Below, piece by piece: positions 33,288 through 41,456 of a stretch of DNA of 64,000 nt; positions within the stretch are counted from its first letter, which is position 1; each line of letters starts with the position of its first letter. The DNA is taken from the NCBI GenBank assembly GCA_044220635.1, contig JBGAQP010000006.1, forward strand, positions 80,186 through 144,185, read 5' to 3'. The notes under the pieces were generated by a model. That model was given only the letters and a program-made list of their open reading frames with translations. It ran no database searches and was not told the origin of the DNA. The stretch is from JBGAQP01 sp044220635. GTDB taxonomy: Bacteria > Pseudomonadota > Gammaproteobacteria > Burkholderiales > Usitatibacteraceae. A program made the position numbers and the translations under genes.

Positions 33288-33764
33288 ATGGATACCGAAT
33301 CGATCGTGGCGCGGCTGCGTCGGCAGCCGTTCGTGAAGGGCATGAAGCCGCTTCAGGTCGAGAAGCTCGCCGCGCTCGCGAGGCAGGCGCTCTTCGAGCC
33401 CGGCCAGGTCCTCTTCCGGGAGGGCGAGGAGTGCACCGAGCTCTACCTCATCGAATCGGGCCTGGTGGCGCTCGAGATCGCCCCGCCCGGCGAGGTGATG
33501 CGGGTGGACACGCTCGGCGAGGGCGACGAGCTGGGCTGGTCCTGGGTCCTGATGCGCGGCACGCAGTTCCAGGCGCGGGTGCTGCGCGAGACGCGGGCCC
33601 TCGCGTTCGACGGCGCGGACCTGCGCGCGTTCTGCGAGGAGGACCCCGCCTTCGGCTATGCCCTGATGCGCCGCCTCGTGGCCGTGGTCGCCGACCGCCT
33701 GCAGGTCACGCGGCTGCACCTCATGGACAGCCACTGGCCGGTGGCCCACAAGGCGGGAGCGTGA
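33288..33764 (+). CDS. Single-domain cyclic-nucleotide-binding protein
   Basis: The 158-residue protein is essentially one cNMP-binding beta roll (about 20-135) with FEPGQVLFREGEECTELYLI and the phosphate-cassette region GEGDELGWSWVL. It has only a short helical tail and no helix-turn-helix, so it is not a Crp-type regulator. Such stand-alone domains may act on a partner protein. The ATG at 33288 has AGGAGGGC at a good distance; the ATG at 33267 does not. Confidence 0.82.
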   Translation: MDTESIVARLRRQPFVKGMKPLQVEKLAALARQALFEPGQVLFREGEECTELYLIESGLVALEIAPPGEVMRVDTLGEGDELGWSWVLMRGTQFQARVLRETRALAFDGADLRAFCEEDPAFGYALMRRLVAVVADRLQVTRLHLMDSHWPVAHKAGA

Positions 33765-33784
33765 GGCGGGGACCTCCGGCGGGG

Positions 33785-33790
33785 TAAAAT
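33785..33790 (+). promoter_or_regulatory. TAAAAT -10 element of prfC
   Basis: TAAAAT stands 63 bases before the prfC ATG and is followed by GGGTG and a run of six T. The upstream gene ends 21 bases before it. No clear -35. Confidence 0.45.
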
Positions 33791-33853
33791 GGGTGTTTTT
33801 TCGCGCGCTCCGCGCCCCGTCGGGGCGGGGCGCGCCCGGACCCCCGTTCGCCC

Positions 33854-35467
33854 ATGCCGCTTCCCGCCGAAATCGCCCGCCGCCGCACCTTCGCGATCAT
33901 CTCGCACCCGGACGCGGGCAAGACCACGCTCACCGAGAAGCTGCTGCTCTTCGCGGGCGCCATCCGCATCGCGGGCAGCGTCAAGGCGCGCAAGGCCACG
34001 CGGCACGCGACCTCGGACTGGATGGAGATCGAGAAGCAGCGCGGCATCTCGGTGGCGAGCTCGGTGATGCAGATGGAGTACCGCGACTGCGTCATCAACC
34101 TGCTCGACACGCCGGGCCATCAGGATTTCTCCGAGGACACCTACCGCGTGCTCACCGCCGTGGACGCGGCCCTCATGGTGATCGACGCGGCCAACGGCGT
34201 GGAGGCGCAGACGCTGCGCCTGCTCGAGGTCTGCCGGGCGCGCAACACCCCGATCCTCACCTTCATCAACAAGATGGACCGCGAGGTGCGCCCGCCCCTC
34301 GACCTCGTCGACGAGATCGAGCGCGTGCTCGGGATGCCCGCGGCGGCCTTCACCTGGCCCGTGGGCATGGGAAAGATCTTCGGCGGGGTGTTCGACATCC
34401 GGCGCGAACGCATGCGCGTCTTCCGGCCCGGGGAGGACCGCGTCGGCGACGAAGACGAGATCATCGCGGGCCTCGCCAATCCCGAATGCGCGCGGCGCTT
34501 CGGGCACGCCTTCGAGCAGGCGCGCCACGAGATCGAGCTGGTGCAGGTCGCCTCTCCCGCCTTCGACCGCGAGGCCTTCCTCGCCGGGAAGCAGACGCCG
34601 GTCTTCTTCGGCTCGGCGATCAACAACTTCGGCGTGCGCGAGGTGCTCGACGCCCTCGTGGACCTCGCGCCCCCGCCGGGGCCGCGCGCCGCGATCCAGC
34701 GCGTGGTGCGCCCGGAGGAGCCCAGGGTCGCCGGGGTCGTCTTCAAGATCCAGGCCAACATGGACCCCGCGCACCGCGACCGCGTGGCCTTCGTGCGCCT
34801 GTGCGCGGGGCGCTTCGAGCGCGGCATGCGCCTCAGGATCTGCCGCAACGGCAAGGAAGTGCGCACGAACAACGTCGTGTCCTTCCTCTCGCAGCGCCGC
34901 GAGGTGCTCGAGGACGCCTGGCCGGGCGACATCATCGGCATTCCCAACCACGGCCTGCTGCAGCTCGGCGACACGCTCACCGAGGGCGAGACCCTGCAGT
35001 TCACGGGGCTGCCGTTCTTCGCCCCGGAGCTCTTCCAGAGCGTGGAGCTCGCCGACCCCATGAAGGCGAAGCAGCTGCGCACGGGGCTCACGCAGCTCGG
35101 CGAGGAGGGCGCGATCCAGGTCTTCCGACCGCACCAGGGCGGCTCGCTGCTGCTCGGCGCCGTGGGCCAGCTCCAGTTCGAGGTCGTCGCGCACCGCCTC
35201 AAGCACGAGTACGGGGTCGACGCGCGCATGGCGGGCACCCCGTACAAGTACGCGCGCTGGGTCACCTCCGACGACCCGCAGGCCCTGCGGCGCTTCATCG
35301 ACGCGAACGCGCACCGCATCGCCCACGACGTGGTCGAGGCGCCGACCTTCCTCGGCAGCCACCGCTCCGAGCTCGAGGTGGCCGAGGAGCTCTGGCCGGC
35401 GATCCGCTTCCACGCGCTGCGGGAGCACGCGGGGCTCGTCTTCCAGGCGAAGCTCGGCGCCGCCTAG
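33854..35467 (+). CDS. prfC: Peptide chain release factor 3
   Basis: RF3 is the GTPase that removes RF1 or RF2 from the ribosome after peptide release. The 537-residue protein has the G1 loop HPDAGKTT at 18-25, the switch region with RGISVASSVMQM, G3 as DTPGHQDFSEDTYR and G4 as NKMD. Length and domain order (G domain, then beta-barrel domains II and III with VRTNNVVSFLSQRREV) agree with E. coli PrfC. It has its own promoter-like element. Its stop overlaps that of the convergent hydrolase gene by four bases. Confidence 0.97.
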   Translation: MPLPAEIARRRTFAIISHPDAGKTTLTEKLLLFAGAIRIAGSVKARKATRHATSDWMEIEKQRGISVASSVMQMEYRDCVINLLDTPGHQDFSEDTYRVLTAVDAALMVIDAANGVEAQTLRLLEVCRARNTPILTFINKMDREVRPPLDLVDEIERVLGMPAAAFTWPVGMGKIFGGVFDIRRERMRVFRPGEDRVGDEDEIIAGLANPECARRFGHAFEQARHEIELVQVASPAFDREAFLAGKQTPVFFGSAINNFGVREVLDALVDLAPPPGPRAAIQRVVRPEEPRVAGVVFKIQANMDPAHRDRVAFVRLCAGRFERGMRLRICRNGKEVRTNNVVSFLSQRREVLEDAWPGDIIGIPNHGLLQLGDTLTEGETLQFTGLPFFAPELFQSVELADPMKAKQLRTGLTQLGEEGAIQVFRPHQGGSLLLGAVGQLQFEVVAHRLKHEYGVDARMAGTPYKYARWVTSDDPQALRRFIDANAHRIAHDVVEAPTFLGSHRSELEVAEELWPAIRFHALREHAGLVFQAKLGAA

Positions 35468-36246
35468 GCGGCGAGGAACTCCGCGAGCACTCGTCGCAGC
35501 GCGACCGGCGCCTCCGAGGGCATGCCGTGGCCGCCGTCGAGCACGACGAATCGCGCGCCGGGGATGGCGGCGGCGAGCGCGCGCGCCCCGGCAAGCGGGG
35601 TCATGAGATCGCCCGTGCCCCCCGCGACGAGCGCGGGGACGGCGAGCTTCGCGGGCTCGGCGCGGTAGGCGTTGCACGCCGCGAGGCCCGCGTGCTGCAC
35701 GCCGGGGCGGCTGCGGCCGATGAGCTGCCGGGACGCGCCCAGCAGCCGCTGGCCCGGCACGGGGCTCGCCGCGAGCGGCGCCGCGCGCGCGTGCCCCCAG
35801 ACCGCCTCCATGTCGAAGGCCGCGGGCGAATCGTCCTTCGCCGCCGCGAGGAAGGCCTCGCCGACGGGCATGGGCACCGAGGCCCCCACGAGGGCGATGC
35901 GCGCGACGCGCCCCGGATGGCGCAGGGCTGCCTCGAGCGCGACGAGCGCGCCCAGGCTGTGGCCCACGAGGGCCGCGCGCCCGAGCGCGGCCGCGTCGAG
36001 GAGCGCGATCACCCATTCGGCGAGGGCGGCGACCGAATCGCGGGCCGTGCCGGGGCTGCGCCCGTGGGCGGGAAAGTCCGGGGCGAGCACGCCGAAGCCG
36101 TGGTGCGCGAGGTAGCGCGACTGCCATTGCCAGACGCTGTGGTCCATCGCCGCCCCGTGGAGCATCACCACCGCGGGGCGCTGCGGGTCGAAGGGCCGCC
36201 CGCCCGTGTAGGCGAAGGCGGGGTAGCCCTGGACGATGAACTGCAC
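35464..36246 (-). CDS. Alpha/beta-fold hydrolase
   Basis: The 260-residue protein has the oxyanion segment VVMLHGAAMDHSVW, the nucleophile elbow GHSLGALVAL (serine near residue 95), an acid in GGTGDLMTP and the histidine in DGGHGMPSEAP. It starts four bases after the stop of the MetY-like gene, so both lie in one transcript. It is far shorter than homoserine O-acetyltransferases and lacks their lid, so it is not MetX. The substrate is unknown; an esterase or thioesterase role is likely. Confidence 0.85.
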   Translation of the reverse strand: MQFIVQGYPAFAYTGGRPFDPQRPAVVMLHGAAMDHSVWQWQSRYLAHHGFGVLAPDFPAHGRSPGTARDSVAALAEWVIALLDAAALGRAALVGHSLGALVALEAALRHPGRVARIALVGASVPMPVGEAFLAAAKDDSPAAFDMEAVWGHARAAPLAASPVPGQRLLGASRQLIGRSRPGVQHAGLAACNAYRAEPAKLAVPALVAGGTGDLMTPLAGARALAAAIPGARFVVLDGGHGMPSEAPVALRRVLAEFLAA

Positions 36247-36250
36247 GGGC

Positions 36251-37552
36251 TCAGGCCTTCCCGGCCGCGTGCAGCGAGCGCGAGAGGTCCTCGACGAGAT
36301 CGTCGGGGTGCTCGAGCCCGATCGACAGGCGCACGGTCCCGGGCGTGATGCCCGCCGCGGCGAGCGCCGCGTCGTCCATGCGGAAGTGCGTGGTCGAGGC
36401 GGGGTGGATGACGAGCGATTTCGCGTCCCCGATGTTGGCGAGGTGCGAGAAGAGGGCGAGTCGCTCGATGAAGCGCCGTCCCGCCTCGCGCCCGCCCTTC
36501 AGCTCGAAGGAGAGGATCGCGCTGCACCCGCGCGGGTAGAGACGCCGCGCGAGCGCGTGGTCCGGGTGCGAGGCGAGATCCGGGTGGTGCACCCGCGCGA
36601 CGGCCGGGTGGGCAGCGAGGAAGGCGGCGATCTTCGCGGTCGTCTCGACGTGGCGCGGCATCCTGACGTGCAGGGTCTCCAGGCCCTGGAGGATCTGGAA
36701 CGCGGTCATGGGGGCCATGCAGGCCCCGAAATCGCGCAATCCTTCGCGCCGCGCCCGGAGCAGGAATGCCGAGACCGGGGACTCCTCGGCGAAGACCATC
36801 CCGTGGAATCCCCCGTAGGGCTCGGTGAGCGTCGGGAAGCGCCCCGATGCCGCCCAGTCGAAGCGCCCGCCGTCGACGAGCACGCCGCCGATCACCACGC
36901 CATGGCCCGAGAGGAACTTGGTCGCCGAGTGCAGCACGAGGTCGGCGCCCGCCTCGAGGGGACGGCCCAGGTGCGGCGTGGTCACGGTCGCGTCCACGAG
37001 CAGGGGGATGCGGTGCTCGCGCGCGATTGCGGCGAGCGCGGGAATGTCGAGCACGTCGACCGACGGATTGCCCACGGACTCGCCGAAGAGCAGCCGTGTT
37101 TCCGGGCGAATCGCGCGCCGCCAGGCGTCGTGGTCGCGGGAAGGGACGAACGTGGTCTCGATGCCGAAGCGCGGCATCGTGTAGGCGAGCAGGTTGTGCG
37201 AGCCCCCGTAGAGGCTCGCCGAGGACACGACGTGGCCGCCGCGGCCCATGAGGGTCGCGAGCGCGAGGTGCAGCGCCGCCTGCCCGCTCGCGGTGGCGAT
37301 CGCCCCCACGCCATCCTCCAGGGCGGCCATGCGCTCCTCGAAGACGGCGACCGTCGGGTTGGACAGGCGCGAGTAGACGTGCCCCGGGCTCTCCATGTTG
37401 AAGAGCGCCGCGGCGGTGTCCGTGTCGGGAAGCACGTAGGACGCCGTCTGGTGGATCGGCACGGCCCGCGCGCCGGTGTGCGGGTCCGGCGATTGGCCGG
37501 CGTGCACCGCCAGCGTGTCCGGATGGGGGGTCTTCGGGCCTGAATGGGCCAT
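36251..37552 (-). CDS. O-acetylhomoserine sulfhydrylase (MetY-type Cys/Met PLP enzyme)
   Basis: The 433-residue pyridoxal-phosphate enzyme shows VHAGQSPDPHTGARAVPIHQ, the cofactor-side YSRLSNPTVAVFEERMAALE and the Schiff-base lysine in HSATKFLSGHGVVIGG. The C-terminal LANIGDAKSLVIHPASTTH is typical of the MetY group, which makes homocysteine from O-acetylhomoserine and sulfide. The relatives methionine gamma-lyase and O-succinylhomoserine sulfhydrylase are less likely. The gene is divergent from the PBP7-like gene and followed by the alpha/beta hydrolase. The start was set at the ATG of MAHSGPKT. Confidence 0.92.
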   Translation of the reverse strand: MAHSGPKTPHPDTLAVHAGQSPDPHTGARAVPIHQTASYVLPDTDTAAALFNMESPGHVYSRLSNPTVAVFEERMAALEDGVGAIATASGQAALHLALATLMGRGGHVVSSASLYGGSHNLLAYTMPRFGIETTFVPSRDHDAWRRAIRPETRLLFGESVGNPSVDVLDIPALAAIAREHRIPLLVDATVTTPHLGRPLEAGADLVLHSATKFLSGHGVVIGGVLVDGGRFDWAASGRFPTLTEPYGGFHGMVFAEESPVSAFLLRARREGLRDFGACMAPMTAFQILQGLETLHVRMPRHVETTAKIAAFLAAHPAVARVHHPDLASHPDHALARRLYPRGCSAILSFELKGGREAGRRFIERLALFSHLANIGDAKSLVIHPASTTHFRMDDAALAAAGITPGTVRLSIGLEHPDDLVEDLSRSLHAAGKA

Positions 37553-37596
37553 GAAAACAGGCGCTTGTGGGGCGTTCTTGAGGCGAGGCTGAAATC

Positions 37597-37626
37597 TTGT
37601 CACGAACCCGCTTTCTTTGCTATGGT
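37597..37626 (+). promoter_or_regulatory. Sigma-70-like promoter of the PBP7-like gene
   Basis: TTGTCA (37597-37602) and TATGGT (37621-37626) are 18 bases apart. The transcript would begin near 37633, downstream of the in-frame ATG at 37622, which is part of the -10 element itself. This favours the TTG at 37655 as the real start codon. Confidence 0.6.
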
Positions 37627-37654
37627 GGCGCCTGTTTTGCTCGGAATCCGCCCC

Positions 37655-38560
37655 TTGAAGCGTATCGCCGCCACCACCGTCTTCCTCGTCCTCGCCGCGT
37701 TCAGCGCCGGCGCGGCCGACACCGCGCGCGCGAAGCCCCGCGCCGCGAAGGCCCCCGCGGTCGCCGACGTGAACGGCGAGGGCGAGCCGAACCTCCTGTC
37801 GTCGGCCGCGCTCGTCCTCGACGCGCAGACGGGACAGACGCTCTACGCGAAGAACGCGGAGCACGCGGTGCCCATCGCCTCGATCACCAAGATCATGACG
37901 GCGATGGTGATCCTCGACGCGAAGCTCCCCCTCGACGAGGCGATCTCGATCTCCTCCGAGGACCTCGACACCATCAAGGGCACGAAGTCGCGCCTGCCGG
38001 TGGGCGCGAGCTTCCGCAGGGACGACCTCATCCGCCTGGCGCTCATGGCGAGCGACAACCGCGCCGCGTGGGCCCTCGGGCGCAGCTACCCCGGCGGGCG
38101 CGAGGCCTTCGTCCTGGCGATGAACGCGAAGGCCGCCGCCCTGGGGCTGCAGCAGACGCACTTCCTCGACCCGGCGGGACTCGACCCCGCCAACGTCTCC
38201 AGCCCCCAGGACCTCGGGCGGCTGGTGGCCGCCGCCTCGTCCTACGAGCTGATCCGCGAGTACTCGACCACGCCCGCGCTCGACGTGACGCTGCCCAACT
38301 CCCGGCGCAAGATCGGCTTCGTGAACACCAACGCGCTGGTGCGCAATTCCGACTGGAACATCGGCCTGTCGAAGACCGGCTACATCAGCGAGTCGGGCAA
38401 GTGCCTCGTGATGCAGGCGATGATCGCCAACCAGCCCATCGTGATCGTGCTCCTCGACTCCTGGGGCCGGCTCACGCGTATCGGCGACGCGAACCGCATC
38501 CGCCGCTGGCTCGAGAAGAATCCCCGCCTCATCGCCGCGAGCGCCCTGCGCGCGGGCTGA
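37655..38560 (+). CDS. pbpG: D-alanyl-D-alanine endopeptidase, PBP7-like
   Basis: The 301-residue periplasmic serine hydrolase cleaves peptide crosslinks in murein. Starting at TTG it has a classic signal peptide (MKRIAATTVFLVLAAFSAGAA). The SxxK motif is in IASITKIMTAM, SxN is in MASDNRAAW and KTG is in LSKTGYISESG. The E. coli protein has 313 residues. An ATG 33 bases upstream is in frame but lies inside the probable -10 element. The gene is divergent from the MetY-like gene. Confidence 0.9.
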   Translation: MKRIAATTVFLVLAAFSAGAADTARAKPRAAKAPAVADVNGEGEPNLLSSAALVLDAQTGQTLYAKNAEHAVPIASITKIMTAMVILDAKLPLDEAISISSEDLDTIKGTKSRLPVGASFRRDDLIRLALMASDNRAAWALGRSYPGGREAFVLAMNAKAAALGLQQTHFLDPAGLDPANVSSPQDLGRLVAAASSYELIREYSTTPALDVTLPNSRRKIGFVNTNALVRNSDWNIGLSKTGYISESGKCLVMQAMIANQPIVIVLLDSWGRLTRIGDANRIRRWLEKNPRLIAASALRAG

Positions 38561-38596
38561 GGGCTCCGGGGCCCGGCCCCGGCCCGGTTTGCGGGG

Positions 38597-38602
38597 CATA
38601 AT
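38597..38602 (+). promoter_or_regulatory. CATAAT -10 element abutting the lutA start
   Basis: CATAAT ends six bases before the lutA ATG. If it is the -10 element, transcription starts at or beside the ATG and the message is leaderless. No Shine-Dalgarno sequence is visible in front of this ATG. Confidence 0.45.
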
Positions 38603-38608
38603 GCCGGC

Positions 38609-39337
38609 ATGAAGGTCGGCCTGTTCGTCACCTGCCTCGTGGACCTCGTGCGCCCGAACATCGGCTTCGCGGCGCTCAAGCTCCTCGAAAGCGCCGGCTG
38701 CCAGGTCGTGGTCCCCGAATCCCAGACCTGCTGCGGCCAGCCGGGCTACAACTCCGGGGCGCGGGAAGACGCGAGGGCGCTCGCGCGCAAGGTCCTGGCG
38801 GAATTCCGCGATTGCGACTACGTGGTCGCGCCCTCGGGCTCCTGCTCGGGGCAGGTGAAGGTCCATTACGTCGAGGACCTCTTCGCCGGCACGCCCGAGC
38901 AGGCCGAGTTCGAGAAGCTCGCGGCGAAATGGCACGAGCTGTCCGACTTCCTCGTGAACGTGATCCGGCTCGAGAGCGTCCCGGGGCGGTTCCCCGAGTC
39001 GGTGACCTACCACGACAGCTGCGCGGGCCTGCGCGAGCTGGGCGTGAAGCGCGCGCCCCGCGAGCTGCTCGCGAAGGCGGGGGCGGAGGTGGTCGAGATG
39101 GCCGACTGCGAGAAGTGCTGCGGCTTCGGCGGCACCTTCTCGATCAAGCTGGGCGAGATCTCCACGCGCATGGCCGAGAACAAGTGCGCCTCGATCCGCG
39201 CCTCGGGCGCCGGCGCCGTCGTGGGCGGCGACCTGGGGTGCCTGCTCAACATCGAGGGGCGGCTGCGCCGCGCGGGCGACGAGCGCACGAAGGTGCTGCA
39301 TTTCGCCGAGGTCGCCGCCGGGATGACGGAGCGCTGA
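38609..39337 (+). CDS. lutA: LutA, iron-sulfur subunit of L-lactate oxidation complex
   Basis: The 242-residue protein has two CCG domains: the first includes CCGQPGYNSG and the second CCGFGGTFSIKLGEIS, with a Cys in VTYHDSCAGLREL. It matches LutA (YkgE), which with LutB and LutC oxidises L-lactate to pyruvate. The next gene starts after a single base. No lactate permease or GntR regulator adjoins; an antiporter gene follows the operon. Confidence 0.93.
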   Translation: MKVGLFVTCLVDLVRPNIGFAALKLLESAGCQVVVPESQTCCGQPGYNSGAREDARALARKVLAEFRDCDYVVAPSGSCSGQVKVHYVEDLFAGTPEQAEFEKLAAKWHELSDFLVNVIRLESVPGRFPESVTYHDSCAGLRELGVKRAPRELLAKAGAEVVEMADCEKCCGFGGTFSIKLGEISTRMAENKCASIRASGAGAVVGGDLGCLLNIEGRLRRAGDERTKVLHFAEVAAGMTER

Positions 39338-39338
39338 G

Positions 39339-40748
39339 ATGCGGGTCCAGTCGATGTTCTTCAAGCGGCGCGCGACCGAGAAGCTCGGCGACGAGCTGCT
39401 CCAGTCGAACATGCGCCGCGCGAAGGGCAAGTTCGTCGACGGCCGCGCGAAGGCGGTCGCGGAATTCGGCGTGTGGGGGGAAGTGCGCACGCACGCCGCG
39501 GCGATCCGCGACCGGGCGCTCGCGAACCTCGATGCCTACCTGGTCGAGTTCGAGCGCAACGCCACGCGGCGCGGTGCCGTCGTCCACTGGGCCGAGACCG
39601 CGGAAGAGGCCTGCGCGATCATCATCGGCATCGCGAGCGCGAACGGCGTGCGCCTGGTGACGAAGGCCAAGTCGATGGTCTCCGAGGAGGTGAACCTCAA
39701 CGAGCGGCTGGAGAGCGCGGGCGTGAAGGTGGTCGAGACCGACCTCGGGGAGTACATCCTGCAGCTCGCCGGCGAGCCGCCCTCGCACATCGTCGCCCCC
39801 GCCGTGCACAAGTCCAAGGAGCAGGTCGCGGACCTCTTCGTGAAGGCCCACGGCAAGCCCCGGCTCACCGAGATCCCGGCGATGACGCGCGAGGCGCGCG
39901 AAGCGCTGCGCGGACCCTTCCTCGCGGCCGACATGGGCATCTCGGGGGCGAACTTCGTGATCGCCGAGACCGGGACCACGCTCACCGTCACCAACGAGGG
40001 CAACGCCGACATGGTGACGACGCTCCCCCGCATCCACTGCGTCATCACCGGCATCGAGAAGGTCATCCCGACGCTCGAGGATTTCGCGACGCTCATCCGG
40101 CTGCTCCCGCGCTCCGCGGTGGGGCAGACGATCGCGAACTACCTCACGCTCACCACCGGCGTGAAGGACGCGGGCGAGACCGACGGCCCCGAGCAGATGC
40201 ACATCGTCCTCGTGGACGCGGGGCGCACGAAGTTCCTCGGCACCGACATGCAGGCGATGCTGCGCTGCATCCGCTGCGGCGCGTGCATGAACCATTGCCC
40301 CGTCTACCAGAACATCGGCGGCCACGCCTACGGCTGGGTGTACCCCGGCCCCATGGGCTCGGTGCTCACCCCCACCTACGTCGGCATCGAGAACGCGGGC
40401 GACCTCCCCAACGCCGCGACTTTCTGCGGCGAGTGCTCGGTGGTCTGCCCGGTGAAGATCCCGCTGCCCGACCTCATGAGGAAGCTGCGCGAGCAGCAGT
40501 TCGAGCGGCGGTTGCGGCCCTGGGGCGAGCGCGCCGGGATCCGCCTCTGGGCCTATGCCGCGAAGCGCCCCGCGCTCTACGCCGCGCTCGCGCGGACCGG
40601 CGCGCGCGTCGCCGCCTGGATGGGCGGGCGCAGCCGGCTCATCCACCGCCTGCCGGGCCTCGACGGCTGGACGAAGGGCCGCGACATGCCCGCGCCCGCC
40701 GGGCGGACCTTCCGCGACCTCTATCGCGAGCGCCGGGGGCGGCCGTGA
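39339..40748 (+). CDS. lutB: LutB, iron-sulfur/LUD subunit of L-lactate oxidation complex
   Basis: The 469 residues comprise an LUD domain (about 60-290; TKAKSMVSEEVNLNERLESA, FVIAETGTTLTVTNEGNADM) and a ferredoxin-like segment with two [4Fe-4S] motifs: CIRCGACMNHCPVYQNIGG near residue 308 and CGECSVVCPVKIPLPDLM near 365. A helical tail follows. This is the LutB/YkgF layout. It is translationally close to LutA and overlaps the LutC start. The protein should sit in the cytoplasm with LutA and LutC and pass electrons to an unknown carrier. Confidence 0.94.
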   Translation: MRVQSMFFKRRATEKLGDELLQSNMRRAKGKFVDGRAKAVAEFGVWGEVRTHAAAIRDRALANLDAYLVEFERNATRRGAVVHWAETAEEACAIIIGIASANGVRLVTKAKSMVSEEVNLNERLESAGVKVVETDLGEYILQLAGEPPSHIVAPAVHKSKEQVADLFVKAHGKPRLTEIPAMTREAREALRGPFLAADMGISGANFVIAETGTTLTVTNEGNADMVTTLPRIHCVITGIEKVIPTLEDFATLIRLLPRSAVGQTIANYLTLTTGVKDAGETDGPEQMHIVLVDAGRTKFLGTDMQAMLRCIRCGACMNHCPVYQNIGGHAYGWVYPGPMGSVLTPTYVGIENAGDLPNAATFCGECSVVCPVKIPLPDLMRKLREQQFERRLRPWGERAGIRLWAYAAKRPALYAALARTGARVAAWMGGRSRLIHRLPGLDGWTKGRDMPAPAGRTFRDLYRERRGRP

Positions 40749-41401
40749 GCGCCCGCGAGAACATCCTGCGGCGCATCCGCGCGGCCCAGGGCCGGCCGGG
40801 GCCGGAGCCCGCCGAGGCCGAGATGGCCGCGGTGCGCGCCGTCATCGCGCACCCCGTCGCCGGCCCGCAGCCCGCGTTCGCCCACGCGGCCGATCCGCTG
40901 GCGCAGTTTCGCAGCGAGTGCGATCGCCTGGGGACGACGCACGCCGAGGCCGCCTCGCTCGAGGACGTGCCGCGGGAAGTGGCGCGCTACCTGGATGCCG
41001 CCGCCATCGAGCGGCGCATCGTCGCCTGGCCGGAGTTCGCCGCGCTCGACTGGGCCGGCGCGGGCGTCGCCGCCGAGATGCGCCCCGCGAACGGCGACGA
41101 CCGCGCGGGATTGACGGGCTGCTTCTGCGCCATCGCCGAGACGGGAACCCTGCTGCTGCTCGGCGCGCCGCAGGCCCCGAAAGTGACGGCGCTGCTGCCC
41201 GAGACGCACTTGTGCGTCGTGCGACGCTCGCGGCTCGTCGACACGATGGAGGAGGCCTTCGCGCTGATGCGCCGCGAGGTCGGCGAGCCCCCGCGCGCGA
41301 CCTTCCTTGTCTCCGGCCCCTCGCGCACCGCAGACATCGAGCAGACGATCGTCGTCGGCGCCCACGGCCCGTACCGCGTCCACGTCGTCGTCGTGCCCTG
41401 A
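40745..41401 (+). CDS. lutC: LutC, LUD-domain subunit of L-lactate oxidation complex
   Basis: Starting at a GTG inside the lutB stop, the 218-residue protein begins SARENILRRIRAAQGR and has the LUD core with CAIAETGTLLLLGAPQ, LLPETHLCVV and FLVSGPSRTADIEQTIVVGAHGP (quoted in parts: SGPSRTADIEQTIVVG). This is the LutC/YkgG family. It completes the lutABC operon; the gene order and overlaps imply equal expression. Confidence 0.92.
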   Translation: MSARENILRRIRAAQGRPGPEPAEAEMAAVRAVIAHPVAGPQPAFAHAADPLAQFRSECDRLGTTHAEAASLEDVPREVARYLDAAAIERRIVAWPEFAALDWAGAGVAAEMRPANGDDRAGLTGCFCAIAETGTLLLLGAPQAPKVTALLPETHLCVVRRSRLVDTMEEAFALMRREVGEPPRATFLVSGPSRTADIEQTIVVGAHGPYRVHVVVVP

Positions 41402-41424
41402 GCGGGCGGCGGCGGACGGGCTGC

Positions 41425-41430
41425 TAGAAT
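41425..41430 (+). promoter_or_regulatory. TAGAAT -10 element before the NhaD-like gene
   Basis: TAGAAT lies 26 bases before the ATG at 41457, which has CGGAGAG as ribosome site. This would separate the antiporter genes from the lut operon. Confidence 0.4.
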
Positions 41431-41456
41431 CGCCCGAACGCACAACGGAGAGTCCC

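Noticed and set aside
41402..41456. A terminator between lutC and the NhaD-like gene
   Set aside because: No stem of useful length was found in this 55-base gap.
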